Positions 31,013-42,453 of a stretch of 64,000 nucleotides of DNA are shown piece by piece. The stretch is taken from positions 186,001 through 250,000 of the forward strand of contig LNGK01000006.1 of NCBI GenBank assembly GCA_001510575.1, in the 5' to 3' direction. Below the pieces are notes generated by a model, which saw only the letters and a list, made by a program, of their open reading frames with translations, did not search any database and was not told where the DNA came from. This DNA is from Knoxdaviesia capensis. Its lineage: Eukaryota; Ascomycota; Sordariomycetes; Microascales; Gondwanamycetaceae. A program made the translations under genes and the position numbers. The stretch's first letter is position 1, and each line of letters opens with the position of its first letter.

Positions 31013-32488
31013 CTTGGATGAAGGAGGAAAAGAGAAGGAAGAAGAGGAAGAAATTGTGAAGGGCGGAAGAGAGAACAGGGTCTTAAGGAAAAGGCCTGCA
31101 GCAATATCTCGAAAGATTTAGTGCGAATTGTGCGTTCCGCTGTGTGAGTCAAACAAGTAATATTAGAGCCTGGAACCGATTGCGGAGAACGGACCAGGGT
31201 GGTGGGCGAGACGGGGGCTCGCCGGCGGTGCGGTATGGTATTGGCAGAGTGTTGGTTTTGCAGCTGCAGTGTGATATTGCGGTAGCCGAGAAAGCTGTGA
31301 TTAGACCAGGCAGACGGATTGGATGGGATGGCTGCAGGTCCTAGTAGTTGTACAGTTGATGCCTTGAGGATGGTGAGAGTGTTGGGGGTTGTCAACGTCA
31401 GGGTGTCCAGGCAGGAGGAGACAGAGAAGACTGAAGTGGTGGTTGGAGAAGAGAGTCTTGATCGAGATTCATGAAGAGGGAATCTGGGAGGGATATATAA
31501 GATCGAAGCTGTTGATTGAAGATGAGACTGGAATGGGAAGATGGGAGGAGAGAAGAAGTGAGGAAGAGAAAGTGTGGGGGAAAGGGGAAATAAGAGTTTT
31601 TGTAATTCACGGCGATTCACGACAGAAGGGAAGGAACTACGGAGTATCATACACCTACCTGTCTTTCCTTTTTTTTGCACACGCAAACCGGAACTAACAC
31701 GGAAAGTTAGGCGTCGCTCTCTTACTTTTTTTTTAACTGTTACTAGACCCTGCCAAAAAAGAATTAAAAACCAAAAATTGTGGTCGATGACTCTTGTCTA
31801 TGCCGCTAAAGGGGAGATGGACTTAAAGGGGGGGGTGTATACGTAACTCGGCGTCGTGGCGGGTTTTACGGCGATTTGGTCTATACGGCGTTTACGGGGG
31901 AACACATGCAAGTACCGAGTACTTGGCTTGCCGTGGATAACTTGGTGTGGGTGGAGGTAGCGCTACCCTCGGCTGGTGCTGGCTGGCTTCTACTGTAGGA
32001 ACACGCACACTTGGTTCGTAGTTACGAATCGCTGGCCAACTCCGTCAGCGCGCGCGTGTGAATTGACCACACGCCCCCCCCCTTCTCTCTCTCTCCTCTA
32101 TCCTGGCCGTCCCTATTATGTGCCCTGGAACGGAGTGACAGAGAAGCGAGGCAGGCCTGGGGGGCGTGTGCCAGACCAGGACCCAGCGGAGAAATCCAGG
32201 TTTCCGCGCAGGCCGGCGTGGGAGAATCTGAGAGTCCTTCATTCTCAGTAACCAAGACGCAGAGATGCTAACCCCAGCAGTCGGTCAGAGTCTGGCCCTT
32301 CTGATGCATCGGGATCCGCAAAATCCTGAATGTCCGTTGGTGTGATTTGGGTGGACGAGGGCCAGACTTCTCTAGGCCAGCGATGTCGACACTGCTGATT
32401 ACGATTACTCGACTGCGGTTCTTTGCACTTCCATGATTATAAACCCTGTTGGCACGATGATCCCATCAGGGCGGTGGTGGTTGCTGGG

Positions 32489-32506
32489 TTTTTTTTTTTT
32501 TTTTTT
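32489..32506. repeat. T18 homopolymer
   Basis: Eighteen consecutive T in the gene-poor interval; length should be treated cautiously because of sequencing error in homopolymers. Confidence 0.9.
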
Positions 32507-35500
32507 GAGGCTCTAATTCGCATTCCCAGACTCTGGGCCTCAACTCTCATGTAGTTTTAGTATGTAAATACTGCTCTCGTTGAATCATAATTCCCGGCCG
32601 TAGCTAATCCCGACCGGCCGGGCTGTGTCATGCCATTACTGTGATACTGCGGCGGAACCTTTCACGGTAGCATTCTGAGGCCTTCGCCGTCTACGTGTAT
32701 CGCAAAGCCGCAGGGAGGGGCACGGAGTTGTCCAGTCCATCTGAGACCATATGGATACGGCCGTGGGAGGGAAAATGGTCGGACACACGCGCTGGTTCGT
32801 TCCTCTCGGTAGCCCGAGATTCTTTTTGCTTTCCAGGCTGGAAATGTGCGAGAACCCGGTGGGCCGCTTTGGGAAGGGTGCTAGCCCCGAGGTCTCGCAG
32901 ATGGCTGGGTGTGTGACTTTGTGACTGCATGTCTGTAAGGAAGTGTGTGTGTGTGCCCTTCCTCGTGTCTCTGAAAGGTTCAGCAGATCCGCCGGGAGGA
33001 ATCCTGTTTGGTGACATCTCCTCTCTGCCCTGTTTTCGCGGTGTCAGGTTCAAACTACGTGATAACGGCGAGCCAAAAAGTGCCTGCCTGCCGGAGACTT
33101 GCTTTCTCAACCCGTCAAGGCCTCATGTCACCCTTGACAGAGCAACGCGAGGGAACACTCGATCGTCAGAGAGAGCGGGAAGGAAATGAGATAAAACTTT
33201 TGCTTCATCCACACAGATTGCACCATCGTCAGAAGTTCCCGGCCGAAGCCGGATGCACCAAGACCAGGCGTCAAATCTCGACCTGTGAAGATCGTGGACA
33301 AGTACTGTACAGGCAACGATCTTGCTGCCCGGCAGCCTTTAAGGTCGGCTACTAGTCACATACGCAATTTTTCTTATTTTCTTCTCTTTCGTGGTCTTCT
33401 TAGGCCCAAACACGGGCTCCGACTCCGCCGTGGTCCATTCCAATGATGTACATGGTACACTCCCTTGTGGTGCAATCTAGCATGTGGGCCCAGGTACCTC
33501 GATACACTCGGCTCCTCGGTCTTCCGCCCCAAACAAACAAAGCGCCAACGGCGATTTGTCAAGACTCGGCCCAGTGGTTAGGCCGGGACGCGACCAAGCA
33601 CAAGATTAAAAATCAGTGACAGGGCCAACCGCTATAAGACCATGGGCCCTATAATAATGCCGACTACAGTCAGTTGATAATCGAGCATTTGGTCGCTGGC
33701 GGGCAGTCGTTGGCAAGATTCCCGGGCGGCCGGTAATATTTTGGTGTGGCCTCGCTTCACTGCGAAGCGCGCGCACTTCACGCCTCCAAAATACCGATGG
33801 CGGGGTTTACAGGCCCCGATTTCTAATCCCCGAGTCCTAGCCCCGACCGGCCTGTGTTTGCCCGTTCTCTCTTGCTGTGGTTTCCCTATTGAGAAGCACA
33901 TGCACGGAGGTCTCAGCGATCCAGTTGATGCGTCATCGCCGGTGTAGAAGAAACCACCAGTACTCCGTGCTATACACGGATGATGCATTTGCCCAAACCA
34001 TACAAGCACAGCCGGGGCGGTTCACGAACTGTGTCTCTGGCCCGAACTGAACTGAACCCTTACCACCAGCTGTAGTAACCCGAAGTGAGGAAGTGTGATT
34101 CATCCTGAGAACCTAGGGCAAAAGTTCGCGGGCCCCGGTTTATTTCTATTCCCCCTTCGGTCCTCCCGTGATTCCTTATTCGATCTTGTTTCCTCTCTAG
34201 GACAGATTAGGGGGGCCTCACGCTTGCTGTCCCCTGTACAGTAAGAACAGTAGTCTGCCTTGGTTTTCTCGGGCAATGCCATGAGGTTCAAAGGTGCTGG
34301 ATAAATTGTGGCCCAGGAGACGTGAACCCTTCTTCAGGCCGCCCCTTTTCGCTAGGAGCCCTGTGTGCCGTGTCCTGAACAAAATTGCTTGGTCTGTTCA
34401 ATCTCGGCTGGGTCCCTATAATATGCGAAATACCTGTACGGAGTACGAGACCACTCTGTTCATTCACTAAAGCCCCTTTACGAGCCTCTGAACTGTATAC
34501 AGTAGTACATTTGAAAGCATTCCGCGACGGGGCCAAGCTTCAGTGGGGCGGAAGTCCCTTAAGGGCAGATCTAGCTGGACTGGGATATTAATCATATCTG
34601 TCCGTGGTGCTGAATCGGACTGTAAGCAAACACCGTCCGCGGCCTTGCTTTCCCCGCCGTAATCTTCGGCGACGGCTGGCCTCGTCAGCATGTGAGGCTG
34701 CGCAGCCGTTCAACCAAAAGGCCCTAGGTAGCAGGAATACTCTGGATGCATACTATTCCCGCTTTAGCGGGCGGCGGACGCTGGACGAGCCGGTTGCCAG
34801 TGAAGAGTGAGGCCCTCGAGGGCGTAAGCGTAAGGGTTCAGACGGAGCAATGGTAGCAGAGAGCCCCGGAGCTGGGGACATCTGGCACCACGGAATTCTG
34901 CTGCCTACGAACACGGACGAAACCAATATACTAGCCAGGTGGATGTTTGCTGGGGGGTAGGAAGTTGCAAATTGGTGGCCGCGTCAGGAGCCCCAGGCTG
35001 AAGAATTAACTCGAATCTGATAATGCTTGATACAGTACTGTACAGTATGTATCGCCGATCCAGCTTTCCAAGCGCCGCGGAGGAAGCGCCCTTAAAGTCC
35101 ACTGAAGAGAGTCATCCGGTGCTCTCTCTTCACAGGCATTCCCCTGCCTTCCACAGCCTTCTGCAGCCACTGTGTGTGTGTACAGTATGTGCATGAAGTC
35201 CGCCACACACCACAGGGCACAGAGAGCCGTCCATGCATCCATTGTCCATTCAGGCCTCTTCCTCACTCCTCCTCGCTGTCCTTATCTCTCCGACTCTCCG
35301 CGCCCACCCACCCCGGCTACCCACATTGTTCCTGTGTTCGTGTCCTCTGTTTTCTTTGTCGCTGTCACCCCACACCACTCACACGGCCGATCTTCCACCC
35401 CGTGCCTCCGTAGATAGGGTCCTCTCCTCCTCCGTGTATCTCTGGTCTGGTCCGGTTCCTTTCTCTCTAGACCTTTCCGGGTTGGGGGCAGCACCACGTC

Positions 35501-37810
35501 TTCAAACGCCCACGAAAGCGATGATGTGTCCTGCCTCCCCAACAAGGAAATAGATTGATTGAAATCTGGAAGTCTGCCAGCTGTCGCACGCGTGTGCACA
35601 CTAACGAAAATACGCTCGTATATAACCAATAACGAGTGTGTATGTTGTTGCTATGTACAGTAATTGGGCTATGGTGGTCAGTGGCTGTTTTGACTGCGAT
35701 CCTGTTGCAAGAATGTCCTGTTGTCGCGAGGAATACGACCGCCAGGGCGGATAGTCATTCCATTCTGCCCAGCTTCCGCGTCAGCAGAATAAGGGAGGTG
35801 TCCCCCTAAGCGAGATAGCCCGTCTAGGCTGCTGTATTTTTACGTCTATTTTGGTCTCCAGGTCTGGGCTCTGGAATTCCGATGCACCCTGATGCCCACC
35901 AGCGGATCTGGGAAACGTCTCGTCTCATGATATCTGGGGGACCTGTACAGTATGTCAGTACACTGGAGATTACGCGTTCCACAGGTGTTCGTTCGCTGGC
36001 CTGTACTGTACCATATCCTTAAGCTCGTCCATCCGGCAGCCTGTTTCTACGGATATCACCCGCAGCCGTTATCCCGTGACTCCATTCACGCCCCCCAAAA
36101 ACAGGACTACTGTCGGCGGCCAAGACAGACGAAGACCTGTTGTTTCAGCTGCCCCCCCGACAGTAGGTAGGTTGGCATCCCCTTGGGGTCCGGGTCGGTT
36201 GATAATTCCACTTCTGGTATGTTATAGCGAACATACCTGCCGCGTAGCTAGTCCCATGATCCGTCACATGCAGAGCGTCCTAATTAATCTCTCAGAGCGC
36301 ACACATTCACCGCCTCGATGTCTCTAACACCCGCCAGTACCAAAAACGGGATCTGTACCACCAGACTGCCAGTATCAGTCACTGGCATGTGTGTTGAATG
36401 TCTGATTCCTCCTCTGGCCATTTCTAGCCGGTCGTCGTGTACCATCCGTCCATTTTGTCGCCGCCGTCTGAATGTAGTTAAAAGAACTCGGTATGCACGA
36501 AGCGAAGGGTGTACACGTACCTATTATGGCTGACCAGTGGGTTTTCGTCCCATGGCCAGGCTGAGCCCCTTCGGCCATGCCCTTTGCAACGGTATTTTCA
36601 CCCTGGAATGCAATACAGCGGATTGTGGACTGGGTGTGTATGGACTGTACTGTACGTGGTGTGCTAAAAACGTGCTTTTCGCAGCATCCAACCAAGTGTC
36701 GAGGCCTCTCGTAATCAAAATACGCCAGTAAGACCCGCAAAGTGCGGTCGTTATGCCCTATGCGAAGAATGCGAAGAAGAGAGCCGCGGATTTCCAGCAC
36801 ATCACAGGCCACAAAAGCACTTTAAGCCTGTCCCCACTCGTCTGCAAGTAGTATACGTAAAGGGCTAACTCCCCGTCTTCTTACGGGACGAAGCCCGTAA
36901 GGTTGAAGCTCCAGCCACACACAGTCGCTTCACGTTGGCCGTGTTAGCGTTAGCCGTGTGTTACCCGGCCAAGAGGCAGCCTGTGAGGCACATAATAGCC
37001 AACCAGTCCTCTGCAACCGAGAATGCCCTCACCCCTTATATCCAATGCCCAATTAAGGAAGCCAACCCAGCAGGCAGCGCGATCTCCCAATCTCCCTCGG
37101 CCACATCTGTGAAGCCCGCTCTCTACTGTACGGGGTTTTCGTCTGATCAAAGCCGCACTGAGTGCATGAGGGCCAGCACAGCCTCACACCTGTACTGCTT
37201 ATGGGTGGTTCTTCTTTCCCCAGCAACAATAACAGCAACACTACTCAAGTGCCCAACCCTGCACAAAACCACATGTCAATGCCGCCTATGAACACCGCCC
37301 TCTAATACGATGTCTCCGGCAGGGTGTCCCCGTAGCCTACGAGAGAAGACCAGTGCTTAAAACACAAATATAGCAAGATTGGAATAGGGTTCTGTTTCCA
37401 CGGACGCGCTCTCCTAGAGAAACCAAGATCGCTGTCTTTAGAGGTCTGACAGGGGACCAGCCCTGTAGCCCGGCACAATTAGAGGCCCTCACGGTTCCGC
37501 CAGTCCCCGCCAAATGAGTCCAGATTGAGTACCCTGGATCCCTGTCTGAGGTTCTTTCTTCGTATCCAGAATGTTGGAAATGTCAATCTTGCAGGGATGG
37601 GCGGTGACTTCTCGGGGTCCTTTGGGATATGGTCCATATGGACAAAATTTTTCTTCTTCTTTTTTTTTTCCATGGCCGGCCAGGCCTGCGAGCTGGGAAG
37701 ACGCATCTGGACTTTGTTGATGGGGCCCTTGCTCGTCAAAATTCTTTCTGCACGCCTTTTGACGGCTTCCCAGGCCCCCTTTTCCGCGCATGGAGATCCA
37801 CGAGCCGATC

Positions 37811-37835
37811 AGGGTTAGGGTTAGGGTTAGGGTTA
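37811..37835 (+). repeat. Interstitial telomeric repeat (TTAGGG)4
   Basis: AGGG followed by three exact TTAGGG units and a terminal TTA, on the plus strand, flanked by GATC on the left and AACAAT on the right. TTAGGG is the canonical telomere repeat of filamentous fungi. It is internal here, in the centre of the gene-poor region, with no CCCTAA partner array nearby. Confidence 0.95.
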
Positions 37836-40800
37836 ACAATATCACACTCGGCGGAGGCAACTAAGCACACGACACTCTCAGAAGCAAGGAGAACAACCTC
37901 TGCTAGTTTGGTATAGCTGCAAACTCGGTCATGTCACTGAGAGAACTTACAGGCCGGAACCTTTTGTGAGACTTTGGGCACATCGACCACAGATTATCTA
38001 CACTACACTTCTCAGTCAACCACGGGCTAGATGTCTTGGCAGCGCCTGTCGACCAAGGGACAAAGCAGCGAACAACACAGTGGCGGAAGTGAATGCATAC
38101 CGCTGGCTACGATCTCCACCGGCTACGTGTTGATGCGTTTAGCATTCAAGCTGTGTTGCTGGGGCTGTAGGTCCGATTCTCTTCGGAAGCCTCGGGAGTT
38201 GTCAGAGTGCTGGTGAGGAGAAACCCTAACTGAGTGTTAGCGTCATTCTCTGATTTTCAATTGCTTCTAGAAGGTTTCCCCAAGCTGCAGATCCACTTTT
38301 AGACGCCCTTTCTCAGACTTTTTCTATTGGCTACAAATCCTTTTAGCGGGGCCTCCTCCCGACAGTTAAAGGCTAATACGGGGTTCCTGGCTTGAAGTGA
38401 TGTCATTGGCTTTTTTTGACGTGACAACTAACCACTCACTCCTTGACGATTTATCGACAGCCTTGATTCCTTTGAGCTCTAGACCCCTCTCCAGACCAAA
38501 AACATTGGCCATCCTCGTGTGTTGGTGGTTATATCCGAGCGGGGGAGGCAAGACACAAGGAGTCGAGAGGGAATCTGGTCCGAAGGATTATAGAGGAATG
38601 GTTGCTGATAGCTCACAATATCTCTTGGCTTACGGTAAACTTACGGTAAACTCAAGATTGTGATGTGCTGCCACCAGCCGACGAACAGTAATACCGGCAT
38701 GTACAAGCTCATACCACTCGTAAAGAGAAGGTCGGTTTCCCTTGCCGGGCCGCGCTCCAGACCGCTGTTTCCCGTTCCACCTGGGAGAGACGAAAGAAGA
38801 ACGGAGCAATGTTGGTAAAGGTTACCACAGGATCTAGGGCGGCACTCCTACGCGAGCGCCTCCCGCAGCTTCTCGTAACATTAGAAAAGCGGAACTTAAA
38901 TCAGAGGATGAGAAAGAGATTGGCCGTTGGCACACGCCCCCCCCAAATCCACCCTTGCACACGAAAGTTGTTCCGTGGCATACAGTGAAACCTCCAGACT
39001 CCGGGCGGTTCACCAGTCTTCCCCCCTCCCGTGGAAGTGCTGTTGCTCCCAATCCACAAAAAAAAAAGAGTCACAGCTTTCCCCGCTTCTATCGGCCGGG
39101 AAGTCAAGGTTTGTGCTGCAGCATCGCTAAAACTTGTCGATGGGCGGCGCCTGCTCCCGCGAGCCGGCCAGTACGACCTACACATTACAGAAAGCAAAAG
39201 CAGAGAGACACAAAAGACCGCAAGGCCAGCACGGTATAGCATATCTGCGTGTTATTTGAAATGTGATGTTTGCGTGCTTGGGCTTGACCGGGATCTGCTG
39301 GGTGGGTTTCAGTTGTAGACCGACGAATCTGATTATGAATGCCGGTGACACTGTAGCGTTTTTGGGTGGTTCGTGGCGTCATTGTGCATCCCACGCTCCT
39401 CCATAACCTTGTAAAAATGGGTAGGTATCTGGGCTATCTGTGTAGCGCAGCTTCACAACACGGTGTAATAGGGAAAGATTGGCTCTACAGCTTGGGGTTT
39501 AACCGTTGTACTAAGCATTTGGCTTCATGCACGGGGATCCACTCGTTGAATTGAGGTTGTGTTTTCTCCCTCTTCCAAGTTCCTGATCTCGGGCCTGTCC
39601 CTCCATGGAACTGAGCTTTTGCGGCAATCCGCTAAGCTCAGGGCAACCGACCGGGGGTCGGGCTGGATCGCCACGGCTTGAAGAGAGAACCGTGAAGTCC
39701 TGGGTTTTGGGGCTTCAACGAAGTCTTACCTTGTAGGCCCATGCAGGCGGCTATCACCCCTCCGGAGAGAACTTGCATCTATTCTCCAATTGCGGCCGCC
39801 CATGGCTAATATCACAGGTCCAGTGGCGACATAGTCGGCGTGAGGGAGGGGGTCACGGTGGTAGAACGCTCTCGCCGAAACTGGATAAAAGAGAGCAGAA
39901 GAAATAAACCAAACTGGTGTGATAGAGGGATTCTTGATTCCCAGACCGCCTTATCTAGTAGCAACACATAAGCCTTGACAAGAATCCTCCCAAGCATGCC
40001 GTAACCATGGATAGAGCGGCCCAAATACCGACACCAGAGTTGAATCGACGTCCTTGCGGCGCTGTTAGTCTGCTAGCCGTTGAGCTGGCAGCACTTTGAT
40101 TGCTTGGCTCGCCCCTCTGCTAGAGCCTAGACCGAGTCAACCGTAGAACAAAGAAAGGGAAGAGATTAGTACATACAGATCTTCGTCTACAGATCACCTC
40201 TGCTCTGCTCTGAAATTGCACACTTCTGGTACCGCACATACACGGCCATTCTTGCTTCGCGTCGGTTGAGGCTCACTACCCTATCGTCGACAAGCTCACC
40301 ACACGGCACACGCCCCCTCTTGACTTCCCGGCTCCAGCGGGCAGATACTTAGCGATGATACCCTAGATATACGTACACATCTTCTATCTTGCGACCCATG
40401 AACTATGGAGACGTGAGGCCAAGATATTATATCATGGTGATAGCAGGATGCAGAAGTGAAGGAGCTGCCCAGGATTTCCCACCTATGGGCGCCCCCTCCC
40501 CTCGTCTATCGCGTACGGGCAGGCGTCCATGCAGCCGAATCTGGGTGTGATCTCCACGCCGGCTGGTACGTTGCATCGGCGGTGATAGGGGACTCCTCGC
40601 GGCCCTGGGTGTTTGCCGTGAGATCATCTTGCTGGTTGACAGCTCCACCGCAACCGCCATGATCAATGCTTGTTTTCACATCACCCTGGACGAAGGACGG
40701 TGGAGCGATCCTTTGACCGAAAACTCGGGCTTGGCAAGGTGGGCAGCTCTCCCTCAGTGGCGACGGGACCTTTATCTTCACCGTTCTTGTTGACACTCAC

Positions 40801-42453
40801 AGAACAGGTGGAAGCAGCTGCTGCTTGGAGTGGGAGACTGAGCTCCCGGAGCGGTCGGAGGAGGGGCAACCGTGAAGATGTGTGGGAGATTCGCCTCAAC
40901 CCAGACCGTGCAGTGCTTGGATTTTCCAGAACTTTCAGGACACGAACCCTGAACGCAAGCTGCGTTCCATGGATGAGGCAGCGTTTAGCAGGTGGCAACA
41001 GATCCATCCTGTTGATTCTAGACCAGATATGCACGGAAAGCCTTTTCACAAGTCCCCTCTTTCACCACGATCCTTCGCGCTTTTTCTTTTCCGTGGTCCA
41101 TCCCAGAGGAAACGAGTGACGCGCTTAGAACACCAGCGGGAACGTAACGCTGCAAGTGGAGAGAGAAAGCCAACTAGCTCGTGGGAAGGGAGAAAGAAGA
41201 ACTGTGGGCTGGGTTGGGTGGGGAGGGGAGTGTGCCGTAGAATGATCAGAACCATCTCCGTGGCTTCCGCGCGCGTTTCCCATTGGCGATTCCTACGCCA
41301 ACCAGGGTTCTCGCATCCACCGAGATGAAATGCAACAAAGGGAAAAACAGAGAATGCCCACATATTGAAGAAATCCTTCCCAAAGAAAACCCTGAAACAC
41401 ACAGTTTGGACTTGATGTCTATCGGCATAAGGCACTGCCAGGTGGCGCTTGAGTGATTACCTCGCATAAGCAAAATCCCTCCCCGATGATGACGGAGCCA
41501 GGGAGCGAGTATGTGGAGAAAAGGGATCCGTGCTGTGTTGTCAACAGCCGTGACAGATGCAAGAGACGCCAAAGAACATCCTTCGAAGAGCCCTAGATCC
41601 TTTCTGTCTGTCTGTATATCTGTGGACGCGTCGACAGCGAGTCACATCGCGGTGTGACCATAAGTTCCCCCCCCACCGAGGGACTGGAGCCTGACATTGA
41701 CGTTATGACAGACCGAAAGGCGAAATGCAGAGAGACTCCAGCCAGCTCGCCTGCAGACTTTTGCCATCGATGATGACCTTGCATGTCGTCCCGGCGGGTC
41801 GCAAACCGTGGGGGACGATCACATGACGCACGAGCCATTTGACCAGGAGGGGAAACAAGAGGGAGGATGGCCACAGCCAGACAGGAGTTCACATTCTCCC
41901 GAGGTTAAGCCCGGGCGATGATGTATGAGAGGGGACCATGCAGCGCCGTGTCTGGTGGCTGTGGCTGCTGGTCGCGTGCTGCTGGCGGCCGTTCATGGAC
42001 GAGTGGGTGATTTCCATTGCCGGGTGGGCGTGGAACTCTGGAACGCCTTTTGCTGCGCGGATGTGTATGCAAACACGGAAGAACAAAGGGCGAACACGCG
42101 AAGAAGAGTGAGGCGATATCGGTCCTGCTGTTGTTATTACGCCCCCATGGAGACGGGAATATCATACGAGATGCCATAATTCCCTCCGACGAAGGAGGCG
42201 TTCTCAGAGCGACGGCATAGAGAGACAAAAAAAAGGACCCTGTGAGACCGGGCCGAGGTATTATCACGGTAAATAGATGCCGATGGCACAAACGGAGACG
42301 GGAACGTACCGCTTCAAAGAACAAACGCTTGGAGAACGCTACAGAATAATGCTTTTCGATACCCTAACCATGAACCCTAACTCCCAGGAGAAACAAATGG
42401 ATAAACGACGACACCCATGACAAGAAACCGAAGCGAACAACTGCAGGGTCCCC

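Larger units (their letters stand above)
31013..42453. other. Gene desert, 11.4 kb
   Basis: No coding region can be supported in either strand: open frames are under about 225 codons, overlap one another and show no domain pattern. The first ~700 nt are the ECM13 promoter and leader (TATA-like at 31492-31501). Contents worth noting are T18 at 32489-32506, the (TTAGGG)4 array at 37811-37835, clustered CTGTAC/GTACAG motifs from 33.3 to 37.2 kb, recurring CACACGCCCCC, and telobox-like sites at 38222 and 42360-42382. The composition is not strongly AT-rich, so this does not look like heavily RIP-mutated repeats. Confidence 0.5.

Noticed and set aside
30377..31021. 214-codon plus-strand frame
   Set aside because: Antisense to ECM13; Val/Arg/Gly repeats mirror the acidic region of the real protein.
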